This document shows positions 1 through 9,293 of a stretch of DNA of 64,000 nt, in pieces. The position numbers and the translations under genes are program-made. The stretch is from the NCBI GenBank assembly GCA_046349855.1, contig JAXMBM010000024.1, positions 1 through 64,000 of the forward strand. The letters are read 5' to 3'. This DNA comes from CAIXSC01 sp046349855. Its GTDB lineage: Bacteria; Planctomycetota; Planctomycetia; Pirellulales; Pirellulaceae. How positions within the stretch are numbered: the stretch's first letter is position 1; every line of letters starts with the position of its first letter. The notes under the pieces are model-generated. The model was not told the origin of the DNA, did not search any database, and saw nothing but the letters and a program-made list of their open reading frames with translations.

Positions 1-3000
1 CTGCACGCCCACAAAGCCAGCGGGTGGCGCCGAGTACTGAATGGTCGTGTTGCTGTTGGTCCGCTGCAGATTACCCGCAAAGGTGCCGATCGGGGTCACG
101 TTGGTGATGACCACGGGGGTGTTCAGCCCCTTCAGGTCGTTGTTCATGACCTGCATCGTGGTTGAGCCGATGAACACATTTCCCGAGTTGGCATTGACCG
201 TCACCGAGTCATCGATGGCCTTGAACAGCACGGCCGCCGGATCGCCGATGAACAAACTGGTCGTGCCATAGGTGATCTGATTGATGCCCACCGCGGAGGG
301 CGGCTGGAAGACCAGCGAATCGTGCAACGGCCGATTGTCCGCCGGATCGCTGGCAAAATCAGCCTGCCCGACGGCGTTGGCTCGCATCCGCACCGAGAAC
401 AGCGGCACCTCGTCGGTGCTGAAGAACGCCGAACCGCCTTGGAAGGCCCCGGATTCGTCAATCAGACCCTGGGTATTCGTGCCGCCCGACTGGCCACTCG
501 TCCAGACCGAATCGAACACTACCGGTCCCGACAACGAGACCAGGCTGTTTTCGTACAGTGTATCGAAGTATGCCGCGTAGACGCCCAGGTTGTCCGTCGG
601 GTTCCCCACCGTGTCGTCCGTGCGCAAGTCCTGCACCGAGGCCCGCAGTTCGAACTCCTGCCCCGGATTGATGACCGAAATCTGATTGCCGCTCAGATCG
701 TACGTCCGCAGGAAGATGGCAATCTGGTCGTCGGCCGTGGTGTTCCCCACGTGCAGCGTCACCGTGGCCGTGCTGGTGCGGCGCGTCGGCGTGCTGGTGT
801 CCTGGATCGTGTAGCTGAATTGCACGTCGCCCGAGAACGTCGTCGAGGGCGGCGAATACTGCAACAGCGTACCACCACCGATGATCGACACGGTCCCCTG
901 GCCGGCAGACGGCTGGGCCACCGATGCGATCGTGATCGGCGGCTTGTCCCCGACCACATCGTTGGCGATCACGTCGAGCTGAGTGGCCGTGGCCTGAGCG
1001 AAAGTGAACGAATCATCCACGGCAATCGGGCTGCTGCTCAGACTCACCACGGTCATCGTCACCGTCGCCGTGTCGGTCTTCCCCGAGTTGTCGGTGATGA
1101 CGTAGGTAAACGTCTCCGTCCCGATGAAGCCCCGGACCGGCGTGTAGAGAATCACGTCGTCGGCCGGATTCGTGGTGCCACGATTGTCCACCGCCGCGGT
1201 GCCACCCCGATTGGGCGTGCCGACCGACTGGATGCGCAGCCCGCCGGACGAGCTGGCAAAGTCATTGCTCAGCACGTTGACCAGATTGTTGCTGCTGTTC
1301 TGGTCGACCTGCTGAGCATCGTCGCCGGCCACCGGCTGGTCGCTGATGACCTGGACCGCATAGTCTTCGACCTCGCCCACCAGGGCCGTGCCTGTCGTGC
1401 CGATGCCCCGTTCATAACCGTACCGGAACCGGGCATAGGTAATGCCGGAAGTCGCCGTTGCCGGGACGTTGATGGTGATGTTGTGAACCCCTTCGGTGAG
1501 CGGCGTATCCTTGATCACCTGCTCGCCCGCGTCGCTCCAGTCGCCGTCGCCATTGAAGTCGATCCAGCCCTGCACCACTCCCACCGGCGCGCCGCCGTTC
1601 GCGACGGTAATCTGCAGCGTCGCCGTACCGCCGGCCACCAGGCCCGATGCCGGGAACTGAACGCCATCTTCGTCGTCCGTCCCGTTCAGATCGTCGCTGT
1701 CGGCGTTATCGCTGGGCACTCCGTCCGCTTCGGTGTCGGTTTCGACCCCCGGCGTCTGGGACGAGGTCAAGTTGAGCGTCGGCAGACCGAGATGGAACCC
1801 GGCCCGATATCCGGCCCGGGCCCCATTGGCCGCCAGCGTCGTCGGATAGGGAGCGGGTGCGTCACCAAAGTCGAATACCTGGCCGAAGTTGCCAAAGTTG
1901 ACTCCGGAGACCGTCTGACCGCTGACCAGCGTCACCGTGTGCTCATTCCCCGCCGTCGTTCCTGGATAAGTCTGTATCCAGCCTGCCAGTTCCGCCTCGC
2001 GGATGGCATAAGTGCCGAAATAGGTGGACTCGATGAGATACTCGCCGATCGAGTTCGTGTTGGCTGCCGGTTCACCCACATCGATGCGGTTGTTGCCGTT
2101 CACATCGACGTACATGGTGAAACCGCCGACCCCCACCTCGTTGGTGTCGCGGACGCCGTCTTTGTCCAGATCATTCCACTTGATGCCCGACACGTAGGCG
2201 GGCGGTGCGGGAGTCGTCGGAGGCGTGGGGGGAGCGACGTAGAAGAAACTGCCCCACCGCGTCCCATAACGACCGCTGAAGGTCGCCGTTCCCTGCGGAT
2301 CGCGGGGGAGAGCATATTGGTTGTAGACCCAGAACGTCGACTCGTTGGACGGATCGAGCGCTATCCCGGTGTAGTCACCCCAGCGATTGCGGCCACCGCC
2401 CACGGCAATGTACGTATCCTGCCCGACGGCCAGCGGCTTGGCTGGCCGAGTGGTCCCGGGAGCGTCCGTAGCGGCCCGCATCGCATAGTAGGCTCCGGCG
2501 TACATCGCCGGTCCCGACGCCGCAAAACCGACCGCCATGTTGCCGAATTTGTCGACCGCCACGCTGGGAACAAACGTAAACACGTTCGAGGAAATCTCCT
2601 CGCCACCCACGTTCCCCTGGTCGGCGACGGCGAGCTGCGCTGGATTGAACGTGCTGATGCGGAACCAGTGAGCGGTGACCTGATTGACATCGGCTCCCGA
2701 CGGAGGAATCACCGACGTCACGGCGTACAGCGAATTGTCGCGCCACACCGCATTGAAAATCGACCGCCGCACCGTATCGATGCCCGTGACACTTCCCAGC
2801 TGAGGAGCGTCCGGCAATCGCCCGGACACGCCCGGCACCGTATTGGGGTAGGCCGAGTTCAAGGTGTCGTCAATATCGCCCACATTGACCGACTGGATAT
2901 TGAAGACGGGGTTATTAAGCGGATTGTCGACCCGCACCACCGTCAGCAACTCGTTGCTGCCGAGCGAATTGCCGTTGTAGGCCACCAACCACGTGCCGAC

Positions 3001-3819
3001 CTGCGTGGCGCCGCTGGCCGAACTGGGGCCCAGGCCAAACATCTGAGCAGGCTGCAGGCGCAGCCCGCTGGCGGTGTTCGAATTGGTCCCGGTCGGATTG
3101 TAGATCGACACCGTCGACTGGCCGCCGGAGTACAGCCCCGCCTTCGGCAAGATCACCAGACGCGAACCACCGTCCGCCGTGGCGGCCGAGTTCGAAAACG
3201 GGATCATATTGCCCGTGACGTAGATCGCCTCTTCGTCGATGGCCAACCCCGGATAGTCCATCCACTGGGGGCCGCCGTTGATGTTCAGCGCCATGTTGAT
3301 CGACTGGTAATGCCACGTGCCGTTCGGATCGGCATCGTCGGACACCGCCAGCAGGATCCGCGAGGCGTTGTAGCCGTCGGTGGCAAAGTCGAGCAACTCC
3401 AGCGTCAGGACCACGAACCGGCCCGCCTGCTGGTCGTAAATGGCTTTCGGGTCAAAGGTCTCGTTGGCCGGCGAAAGGGCACTGAAGAAGTTCTTCAGGC
3501 TGGTGCTGGTTTGTTGCACCCCTTCCTTGGTGAACCACTGGACCGAACTGTTAATGACGTTCACCACATGGTTCGGCCCGGCGGCACCGTGCGGATCGGG
3601 TGGCCGAAACTGCGCCCCCCCGAGATTGAACGAGTTCTGGTCCGAGTTGATGGCCTCGATGGTCATATCGAGTGGAGGCGACGTGACGCCCGCCATCAGG
3701 CTGCGATCTTCCAGCTGCTCAAAGAACGCTCGCCGCGCTAACCGTCGCCCCTGGCGTTCCGGTCGCCGCGTTTTGCGTTCCCCTTTACCAAACGTGCGCT
3801 GCTGCAACCACGAATTCAC
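1..3819 (-). CDS. Secreted multidomain surface protein, 3' end outside the window
   Basis: The reading frame is open from a GTG at 3819 to the window edge, giving 1,273 codons without a stop. AGGGG lies 8 nt before the GTG and there is no in-frame ATG nearby. Residues about 27-38 (FFEQLEDRSLMA) match the N-terminal motif of planctomycete extracellular proteins. A propeller-like region follows (about 45-535). Next are an SdrD-B-like domain starting near 541 (WNDLDKDG), a GEVED-type domain about 646-825 (begins DFGDAPAPYP, ends GEVEDYAV), and at least three cadherin-like/Ig repeats (pattern PVAGDD, FTYVITDNSG). No catalytic motif is visible. The protein is probably exported and acts as a surface structural or adhesive protein. 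The C-terminus, where an anchor or dockerin might sit, is not in the window. The domain names rest on motif recognition. Confidence 0.85.
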   Translation of the reverse strand, partial: MNSWLQQRTFGKGERKTRRPERQGRRLARRAFFEQLEDRSLMAGVTSPPLDMTIEAINSDQNSFNLGGAQFRPPDPHGAAGPNHVVNVINSSVQWFTKEGVQQTSTSLKNFFSALSPANETFDPKAIYDQQAGRFVVLTLELLDFATDGYNASRILLAVSDDADPNGTWHYQSINMALNINGGPQWMDYPGLAIDEEAIYVTGNMIPFSNSAATADGGSRLVILPKAGLYSGGQSTVSIYNPTGTNSNTASGLRLQPAQMFGLGPSSASGATQVGTWLVAYNGNSLGSNELLTVVRVDNPLNNPVFNIQSVNVGDIDDTLNSAYPNTVPGVSGRLPDAPQLGSVTGIDTVRRSIFNAVWRDNSLYAVTSVIPPSGADVNQVTAHWFRISTFNPAQLAVADQGNVGGEEISSNVFTFVPSVAVDKFGNMAVGFAASGPAMYAGAYYAMRAATDAPGTTRPAKPLAVGQDTYIAVGGGRNRWGDYTGIALDPSNESTFWVYNQYALPRDPQGTATFSGRYGTRWGSFFYVAPPTPPTTPAPPAYVSGIKWNDLDKDGVRDTNEVGVGGFTMYVDVNGNNRIDVGEPAANTNSIGEYLIESTYFGTYAIREAELAGWIQTYPGTTAGNEHTVTLVSGQTVSGVNFGNFGQVFDFGDAPAPYPTTLAANGARAGYRAGFHLGLPTLNLTSSQTPGVETDTEADGVPSDNADSDDLNGTDDEDGVQFPASGLVAGGTATLQITVANGGAPVGVVQGWIDFNGDGDWSDAGEQVIKDTPLTEGVHNITINVPATATSGITYARFRYGYERGIGTTGTALVGEVEDYAVQVISDQPVAGDDAQQVDQNSSNNLVNVLSNDFASSSGGLRIQSVGTPNRGGTAAVDNRGTTNPADDVILYTPVRGFIGTETFTYVITDNSGKTDTATVTMTVVSLSSSPIAVDDSFTFAQATATQLDVIANDVVGDKPPITIASVAQPSAGQGTVSIIGGGTLLQYSPPSTTFSGDVQFSYTIQDTSTPTRRTSTATVTLHVGNTTADDQIAIFLRTYDLSGNQISVINPGQEFELRASVQDLRTDDTVGNPTDNLGVYAAYFDTLYENSLVSLSGPVVFDSVWTSGQSGGTNTQGLIDESGAFQGGSAFFSTDEVPLFSVRMRANAVGQADFASDPADNRPLHDSLVFQPPSAVGINQITYGTTSLFIGDPAAVLFKAIDDSVTVNANSGNVFIGSTTMQVMNNDLKGLNTPVVITNVTPIGTFAGNLQRTNSNTTIQYSAPPAGFVGVQ

Positions 3820-4388
3820 GACGTCTACCCCTATTGCGCCTAATGCCGGTGGACACAACCACCATCCGCATCTGACTTTAACACGCCGCCTCGACCACCC
3901 ATCCGCCGCCTGGTCGCAGCGGCTTGAAAGGCCCGTCCCGCAAAATTCTTTCGTAGTCTAATTGCGGTTTGCGAGGGTTTCCACAATTTTGCAGCTCGCA
4001 ACTGAAAATTGCGCCACCCGCCCGCTTGACCCCAAGTTCGCCTCGCCGTACTCGCGCGGTCACCCGCCAAACATTCGTCAGCGAGACGCTCCCGAGTCAC
4101 TCGCACCCATTCTTCGTCAGGAATCGACGGGGCAGAACAGATAAAGTAGCGAAGTTCCGCCGTTTGGGAAAACCGAGTATAGAGCGAGCGCCCGCACTGT
4201 CAAACCGATCGGAGAAAACGGCAGGCGCGAGTTCCTTTTCAAGTCAGGGCCGGCCCCCGCGGGACTGCTCTAGCCCCGAGAACCCCTCCTGCCGTCAGGA
4301 ACCGATGATGAGGCGGGCACCAACGCCAACGGCCCAGACCATCGAGGTCTGGGCCGCAGCAGTCGTTCAGATGTTCGAGTGTCCAGTC
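3820..4388. other. Intergenic region between two minus-strand genes
   Basis: No convincing gene is seen in this 569-base stretch. Short open frames on both strands look like chance frames in GC-rich DNA. The region should hold the promoter of the large secreted protein (start at 3819) and the 3' end of the BBP7 transcript. The only clear structure is the 10-bp-stem hairpin at 4331-4355. No clean -35/-10 pair was found. Confidence 0.5.
4331..4355 (-). terminator. Hairpin downstream of the BBP7 gene
   Basis: GGCCCAGACC and GGTCTGGGCC form a perfect 10-bp stem around a 5-base loop, 34 bases past the stop of the minus-strand porin-like gene. No T-run follows on the minus strand, so this is a transcript-end or 3'-protecting hairpin rather than a textbook intrinsic terminator. 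Confidence 0.6.
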
Positions 4389-5882
4389 TTACCAGATGTA
4401 CTCGAAGCCAACGTTCCAGCCGTGGTAGAAGATCTGGCCGTTGTCGTTGTAGGACGGTACGCGGACCGGGGCCAGCACCGGATTGTCGACAAACGGCTGG
4501 CCGGGATTGAAGTTCTCGATGGCCAGAGCCAGACCGTCCATGAACAGCAGCTGGTAGCCACCGCGGAAGGTCCAGTGGTAGTTGACTCGATAGACCGCCA
4601 TGGCGTTGGCTTCACCAATGAAGGCCGCGTCATCCGAGCGAAGCGTCTCGGTGAACCCGTTGGGGAGTGACGAGGCATTGATGACGGTATTCTGGTGCGA
4701 ATGGTTACCGTAGATACCGACCTTACCTTCGGCACCGATGCGGAAACCGGGGATGATGCTGACCCAGGCGTCCCCACCGAACTGGAATCCAGTCAAGGAG
4801 TTATTGGTTCCCACGGCGTAATCCATGTAGTAGAAACCGGGCAGCGTATTGGGCAGACCGTTCGCCCGAGTGTGGTAGCCAAAGTCCTCGGTGACCTGCA
4901 TGTAGCGGACACCCGCCAGGTACGACCCTTGGAGCCGGCAGTTGCGCCCTTGCCAGCGGCGGCGGTACATCAATTCATAGCTGTTGAAGGCGGACGAGTA
5001 ATCGATGCCTTGGTAGGTGGCGAAGTCGGTTTCGGCAAAGCCGAAGGCCGGATTGCGCCCGTAGTCGCTCATCACCGAAAAGAGCCCCTGATTGGGATCT
5101 TGCACCGCCGCACTCGCGGCATAGTTGAAGAAGCCCAGGAAGTTGAATTCGATATTGCTGCCCGGCCCGACCTGGCGAGCCACCGTGATGCGAGCTCCCC
5201 ACTCGTCGTCGAAATCAAGGTTCTCGGAGCTCAGCACAATATTCGGATCACCGTTGGGAGGAGCGATGCCGAGCGACGCAAAGTCAACGCGGCGAGAGGC
5301 TTTTTCGCGAGCCAGATTCACGGCCGCGAAGTGCACATCGACCCACCGCGGAGTGCAGATGCCACCCTCGCCGTAAGGCAGGAGCAGGCCCAGCAGGCTG
5401 CCATCGCCCAGGCCGGCGAACACCTCGTCCCCGTACATTTCGTCGCCGTATTCGGAGTACCCCTCCTCAACAGGCGCTTCCTCGCTCGTGGCCTGCGGAG
5501 GAGTGGTGGGAACCGGTTGGATCACCGACCCATCCTGCAGGTAGTAGGCGACCGGAACGGCTCCGTAGCCGCCCCCCGCACCATAGCCAGCGGCACTGGC
5601 GGTGCCGCCGGGAACGGCATACCCCGGAACCGCTCCAGGCGGGTAACCAGGGTTACCTGGCGGAGCCGCGAAAGCTCCCGGACCGTATGCTGGCGGCCCG
5701 TAGGCCCCTGGCCCGTAACCTCCCGGCCCATATGCTCCCGGTCCGTACGCCGCCGGGGGAAGGCCTCCCGGTCCCATTGCGCCCGGCGGTGCGCCAGGAT
5801 ATTGCGCCTGCGCTCGCGTCGCTCCGACGAGCAGCACAATTCCCAAGAACCACGGTAACCGCCTCAGATTCTGGCTAGCCAT
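4389..5882 (-). CDS. BBP7 family (DUF1551) beta-barrel outer-membrane protein
   Basis: This encodes 497 residues. It starts with a signal peptide (charged NLRR, hydrophobic WFLGIVLLVG, cleavage near AQAQ). Next comes a Pro/Gly/Tyr/Ala-rich segment (about 28-105) with five-residue repeats. The long C-terminal region (about 165-497) has alternating aromatic/polar strands and ends in an aromatic residue (FEYIW), as outer-membrane barrels often do. The pattern (opening CTPRWVDVHFAAVNLARE, later FRGGYQLLFMDGLALA) fits the planctomycete BBP7/DUF1551 family, putative porins of unknown substrate. GGAG lies 9 nt before the ATG. The gene stands alone, divergent from the kinase. The family call is fairly sure; transport function is inferred. 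Confidence 0.85.
   Translation of the reverse strand: MASQNLRRLPWFLGIVLLVGATRAQAQYPGAPPGAMGPGGLPPAAYGPGAYGPGGYGPGAYGPPAYGPGAFAAPPGNPGYPPGAVPGYAVPGGTASAAGYGAGGGYGAVPVAYYLQDGSVIQPVPTTPPQATSEEAPVEEGYSEYGDEMYGDEVFAGLGDGSLLGLLLPYGEGGICTPRWVDVHFAAVNLAREKASRRVDFASLGIAPPNGDPNIVLSSENLDFDDEWGARITVARQVGPGSNIEFNFLGFFNYAASAAVQDPNQGLFSVMSDYGRNPAFGFAETDFATYQGIDYSSAFNSYELMYRRRWQGRNCRLQGSYLAGVRYMQVTEDFGYHTRANGLPNTLPGFYYMDYAVGTNNSLTGFQFGGDAWVSIIPGFRIGAEGKVGIYGNHSHQNTVINASSLPNGFTETLRSDDAAFIGEANAMAVYRVNYHWTFRGGYQLLFMDGLALAIENFNPGQPFVDNPVLAPVRVPSYNDNGQIFYHGWNVGFEYIW
5673..5747 (-). repeat. 15-bp coding repeat (GPGAY-type pentapeptides) in the BBP7 protein
   Basis: Residues about 46-70 of the porin-like protein are five pentapeptide units of the type Y-G-P-G/P-A/G, encoded by degenerate 15-bp tandem repeats. 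They form a flexible spacer between the signal peptide and the barrel. Such repeats can change copy number between strains. Confidence 0.75.
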
Positions 5883-6208
5883 TGCCTATGTCTCCGCAGC
5901 CCCACCCGGTCGAAAGCCACCTGCCTCGAGGATTCTCGTCCGCCAAGGTCCATCGGTTCGTTACAGGGCGTACAATCATCAGGTTCCATACTCTGGGAAC
6001 AATCTCACTAATCGGCAAAGTCCCCAGGCAACTGCGGTTTTTCCCGTTTTTCCTTTCCCATTTGGCTGGCATTGGGCTATGGTGGAGGATAGGTTGTTGC
6101 TTTTTCGGGGAGACAGCAGGGGACCGGGAGAATTCGGGGAAGTGGGAAACATGGCCCCTCCTCCACGATTCGCATTAAAGTTCGGCATCGCGAGCAAGAG
6201 GCCACGGT
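5883..6208. other. Divergent intergenic region, BBP7 gene / kinase gene
   Basis: This 326-base stretch separates the starts of two divergent genes, so it should carry both promoters. No gene was recognised. TTGGCT at 6062-6067 is a weak -35 candidate for the plus strand, but no good -10 follows it. Nothing else is called. Confidence 0.4.
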
Positions 6209-9200
6209 ATGGCCGTAACGACGGCGGCTGATTTTTGGGCGCTGTTGGATAAGAGCGGTGTACTCACCGCCAGCCAGCAGGAGCGTGCCAGGGAGTTGGG
6301 GGCGGCGGAAGCCGACCTCAAGCAGTTGGCCCGCGCGCTCATCAAGGAAGGACTCCTCACGGTCTGGCAGGCCCGGCAATTGCTCGCCGGCGTCAGCGGG
6401 TTGCGGCTGGGTAAGTACAAGCTGTTGGACGAGATGGGTCGCAGTGAGATTGGCCGGGTGTATCTGGCCGAGCACACCCAACTGGTCCGCCGGGCCGCCC
6501 TCAAATTGCTCGCCCGGGAACTGTCCGAGTCCCCGCAGACTCTGCAGGAATTCCTCAAAGAAGCCCGCGCCATCTCGGTCCTCGATCACCCCCACGTCGT
6601 CCATACGCTTGACGTGGCCAGCGAAGGGGATCGCTATTACGTCGTCTTCGAGTTCGTCGAGGGAAAAGACCTGATCCATTCACTGCCGGACGAGGGCGGA
6701 GTGGATGTGGCGCGCGCGGTCGAGTGGCTGCGGCAAGCAGCCGACGGGTTGGCTCATGCCCATGAAAACGGTGTTGTCCATGGCGATCTCAAGCCAGCCA
6801 ACCTGATGGTCGATCGGCAGCAACAGCTCAAGATCCTCGACCTCGGCGTGGCGCGACTGAAGGCCGCGCTGCGGTCCGCGGCGGTAACTCCGACGAACGT
6901 CGCCACGCCTCCGGAAGATCCTTTCCGAGCACCGGAGCTCCTCGAGAGCCCCCTGAGCATCACCCCGCAGTCCGACCTTTATTCGCTCGGCGCCATCTTC
7001 TTTTACATGCTCACCGGACGTGTCCCCCCCGCAGCGGACCCCTTGGTGAGCGAACCGGCGGACGCGCTGCTGACCCAGCTGGCGGTCACCTGCCCCGACC
7101 TGCCGGACGAGCTGGTAGCATTGGCTGGCCAACTGCTGGCCAGCGATCCGGCGGCCCGCCTGGGTACGGCCGCCGATCTGCAGGCATCCCTGGCCCGCTG
7201 GCAAGCGACCGCGGCCGCTCAAGCGGCTGCCGCTAGCCCTGCGGCGACGGCCAAGCCGCGAAGTGACGAGCCGCGTGCGGAGCGGTCCGCTGCCGAGTCG
7301 GCGGGAAGTGGCGGCCGATCTGACGTCTCGGCGACGCCGCGCCCGGCCCCTGCCAAGGGAGCGACCCCGCCGCCAAGACGGGGTCCCGCTGCCGCTCGCC
7401 CCCCGGGAGCACGACCGGCACCGGCGCGTGCGCCGAGCGATTCACGAGCAGCCGCCACCAGCTCCAGCAGTTTCGACATTGCGAAGGATGCCCAAGCGGA
7501 GACGGAAGCAGCAACCAAGACCGAAGAGTCTGCCGCGGCTGAGACCCCGAGCGGTACATCGGACGATGATTCGTCGGCTGCACCCCTGGTGTTCAAGACC
7601 ACGCCGCGCCGTCCAGGAGGCAAGTCGAGCCGTCCTGCCAGTCGTCCCAAAGGCAGCCCCTCCGCGGTCGCGGCAGCCGACGCGGCGAGTGCCGCCAGTT
7701 CGGGAAAGACCAGCAAGAAATCGGCCAAAATACCCCTCTGGGTGTGGCTCGCCGGGGGTGCCGGCGGCGCCGGCGTGCTGGCGGTGGTGGGACTGGTGGC
7801 ACTGTTCGTCTGGTGGGGGCGTGATGACGGCTCCGCGGTAGCTCCAGGCGGTCAGGTCGCCACCGGTTCGCCCGGAGGCACAACGGGGAATGGGAAGACG
7901 CCTGCGGCCACCAATCCTGCCGGCACACCGGTCTCTCCGGACACGGCCGGTACGTCGCCCGCACCGGCCGGTACCGACCTGCTGGCCAACAAACCGGATT
8001 CCACCAATGGGGCGTCAGGAACGACGCCTCCGGGCAATTCTCCGCCCGGATCGGACACTCCCGCCGATCCTGCCGTACCGGCGCCTCAACCGGATGAAAA
8101 AGCGGTAGCGGCCGCCCCCATGCCGATGCCTCCCCAGCCGGTCACTCCGCCGACACCTGTCGAACCGAAACCGGAACCCAAGCCGGATCCGGCCCCGCCC
8201 GCACCGGAAGCGAAGCCTGAGCCGAAGCCGGAACCCAAGCCTGCTCCGCCACCGGCGGCGATAGACCCGTTCCAGCAGTTCGCACCGCAATTCGTCGAGT
8301 TGCCGTTGCCGAGCAAGGAAGGCGGCATGACCGAGCCGTTCGTCCTGGGCAAGATCCAAGTATCGGGGAACGCATTGCTCATCATTCACCTGCTGGGTGG
8401 TGAAGGAGCCATCAAGGGCAAGTTCCTGTTCACGCTCGACGCCGCCGAAGGCGGGACGGCTGAGCGTGACTGGGAGATCATGCTCCGCGAAGGGGACGCC
8501 AGTGCTGCGGGGACGAAGATCGCTCATTTGACGCTGCAAGACAACGAGTTGCGATTCCGCTGGGAAGAAGCTGCCAGCGGGCAGCCGGCGGCGCCACACT
8601 TGATGAACTGCATGCTGCAGTTTTCGGCCGGTCCGAAGCAACACGCGGTCGCTCTGCGGAAACCGCTCGAGGTCGAACCTCTCAAGGCGGAAGTCCTCAA
8701 GGGGTTGATCCGGGGAAAATGGGAAATTCCTTATCCTCCCAACGTCGACAAACTGCGAGTGGAGCTGGCCTTCTCGGGTCCGTTCCCGCCGGCAAAATTC
8801 GACGGTCAGATGCCGTTGGACGGCGACAAGGGTAAGGTTCTGGTCTGGTTTGGGCCCAGCCAGGAAGAGCAGACATTGGCGTTACGAGTCGATACGGCGT
8901 TGCGCAAGTTCTTCGAAATCGGTTTTGATCCCCATTTCCGCGTTGGCACGACCGGCAAGCCGGAAAAGCTCTCGGCGTCGACCTTGGCCAAGGCGCAGAA
9001 TTTTGTGCTCGTCGGGCAGCGTCAGGCCTTCGCGGCGCTCGGCTTTCAAAAAGAGATGTCGAAGGGGAAGAACGACGAAGCCACGCAGCAGCGTCTGGCC
9101 GCGATGGAAGCCAATGTGACGAGCATGCAGAAGGCCGTGCAGCAGCTCGCCGCCCTCAAACAGCTTGCCGATACGCTGGCGGCCGAGGGGCAGGTCCACG

Positions 9201-9277
9201 TCCGCGTATTCTGCCAGGTCGACGATAAGACCGTGGACCTCGTCCGGACCGCCAACATGCCGCCGTCAGGCAAATGA
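6209..9277 (+). CDS. Transmembrane serine/threonine protein kinase with a large extracytoplasmic C-terminus
   Basis: This encodes 1,022 residues. An N-terminal helical region (about 8-62, ending VWQARQLLAG) is typical of planctomycete kinases. The Hanks-type kinase domain spans about 70-330: a degenerate glycine loop (EMGRSEIGRVY), Lys99 in AALKLL, Glu118, catalytic loop HGDLKPAN at 191-198, DLG at 211-213 and APE at 241-243. An Ala/Pro/Ser-rich linker (about 335-505) leads to one membrane segment (about 510-537). The outer part has Pro-Glu-Lys repeats (EPKPEPKP), a beta-rich region and a helical end. HGD replaces HRD, so this is a non-RD kinase, and DLG replaces DFG; the catalytic Lys and Asp residues remain. 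The DUF1501 gene starts 16 bases downstream, so the two are probably co-transcribed. Substrates cannot be read from the sequence. Confidence 0.92.
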   Translation: MAVTTAADFWALLDKSGVLTASQQERARELGAAEADLKQLARALIKEGLLTVWQARQLLAGVSGLRLGKYKLLDEMGRSEIGRVYLAEHTQLVRRAALKLLARELSESPQTLQEFLKEARAISVLDHPHVVHTLDVASEGDRYYVVFEFVEGKDLIHSLPDEGGVDVARAVEWLRQAADGLAHAHENGVVHGDLKPANLMVDRQQQLKILDLGVARLKAALRSAAVTPTNVATPPEDPFRAPELLESPLSITPQSDLYSLGAIFFYMLTGRVPPAADPLVSEPADALLTQLAVTCPDLPDELVALAGQLLASDPAARLGTAADLQASLARWQATAAAQAAAASPAATAKPRSDEPRAERSAAESAGSGGRSDVSATPRPAPAKGATPPPRRGPAAARPPGARPAPARAPSDSRAAATSSSSFDIAKDAQAETEAATKTEESAAAETPSGTSDDDSSAAPLVFKTTPRRPGGKSSRPASRPKGSPSAVAAADAASAASSGKTSKKSAKIPLWVWLAGGAGGAGVLAVVGLVALFVWWGRDDGSAVAPGGQVATGSPGGTTGNGKTPAATNPAGTPVSPDTAGTSPAPAGTDLLANKPDSTNGASGTTPPGNSPPGSDTPADPAVPAPQPDEKAVAAAPMPMPPQPVTPPTPVEPKPEPKPDPAPPAPEAKPEPKPEPKPAPPPAAIDPFQQFAPQFVELPLPSKEGGMTEPFVLGKIQVSGNALLIIHLLGGEGAIKGKFLFTLDAAEGGTAERDWEIMLREGDASAAGTKIAHLTLQDNELRFRWEEAASGQPAAPHLMNCMLQFSAGPKQHAVALRKPLEVEPLKAEVLKGLIRGKWEIPYPPNVDKLRVELAFSGPFPPAKFDGQMPLDGDKGKVLVWFGPSQEEQTLALRVDTALRKFFEIGFDPHFRVGTTGKPEKLSASTLAKAQNFVLVGQRQAFAALGFQKEMSKGKNDEATQQRLAAMEANVTSMQKAVQQLAALKQLADTLAAEGQVHVRVFCQVDDKTVDLVRTANMPPSGK

Positions 9278-9293
9278 TGAACGAGGATGGTTC

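Noticed and set aside
322..3741. A long open frame on the plus strand opposite the secreted protein
   Set aside because: It is antisense to a frame with clear domains, has no export signal or motif, and is rich in Arg and His as expected for a shadow frame in GC-rich DNA. Similar shadows at 22958-24709, 28976-31720, 36577-38403 and 52197-55724 were also dropped.
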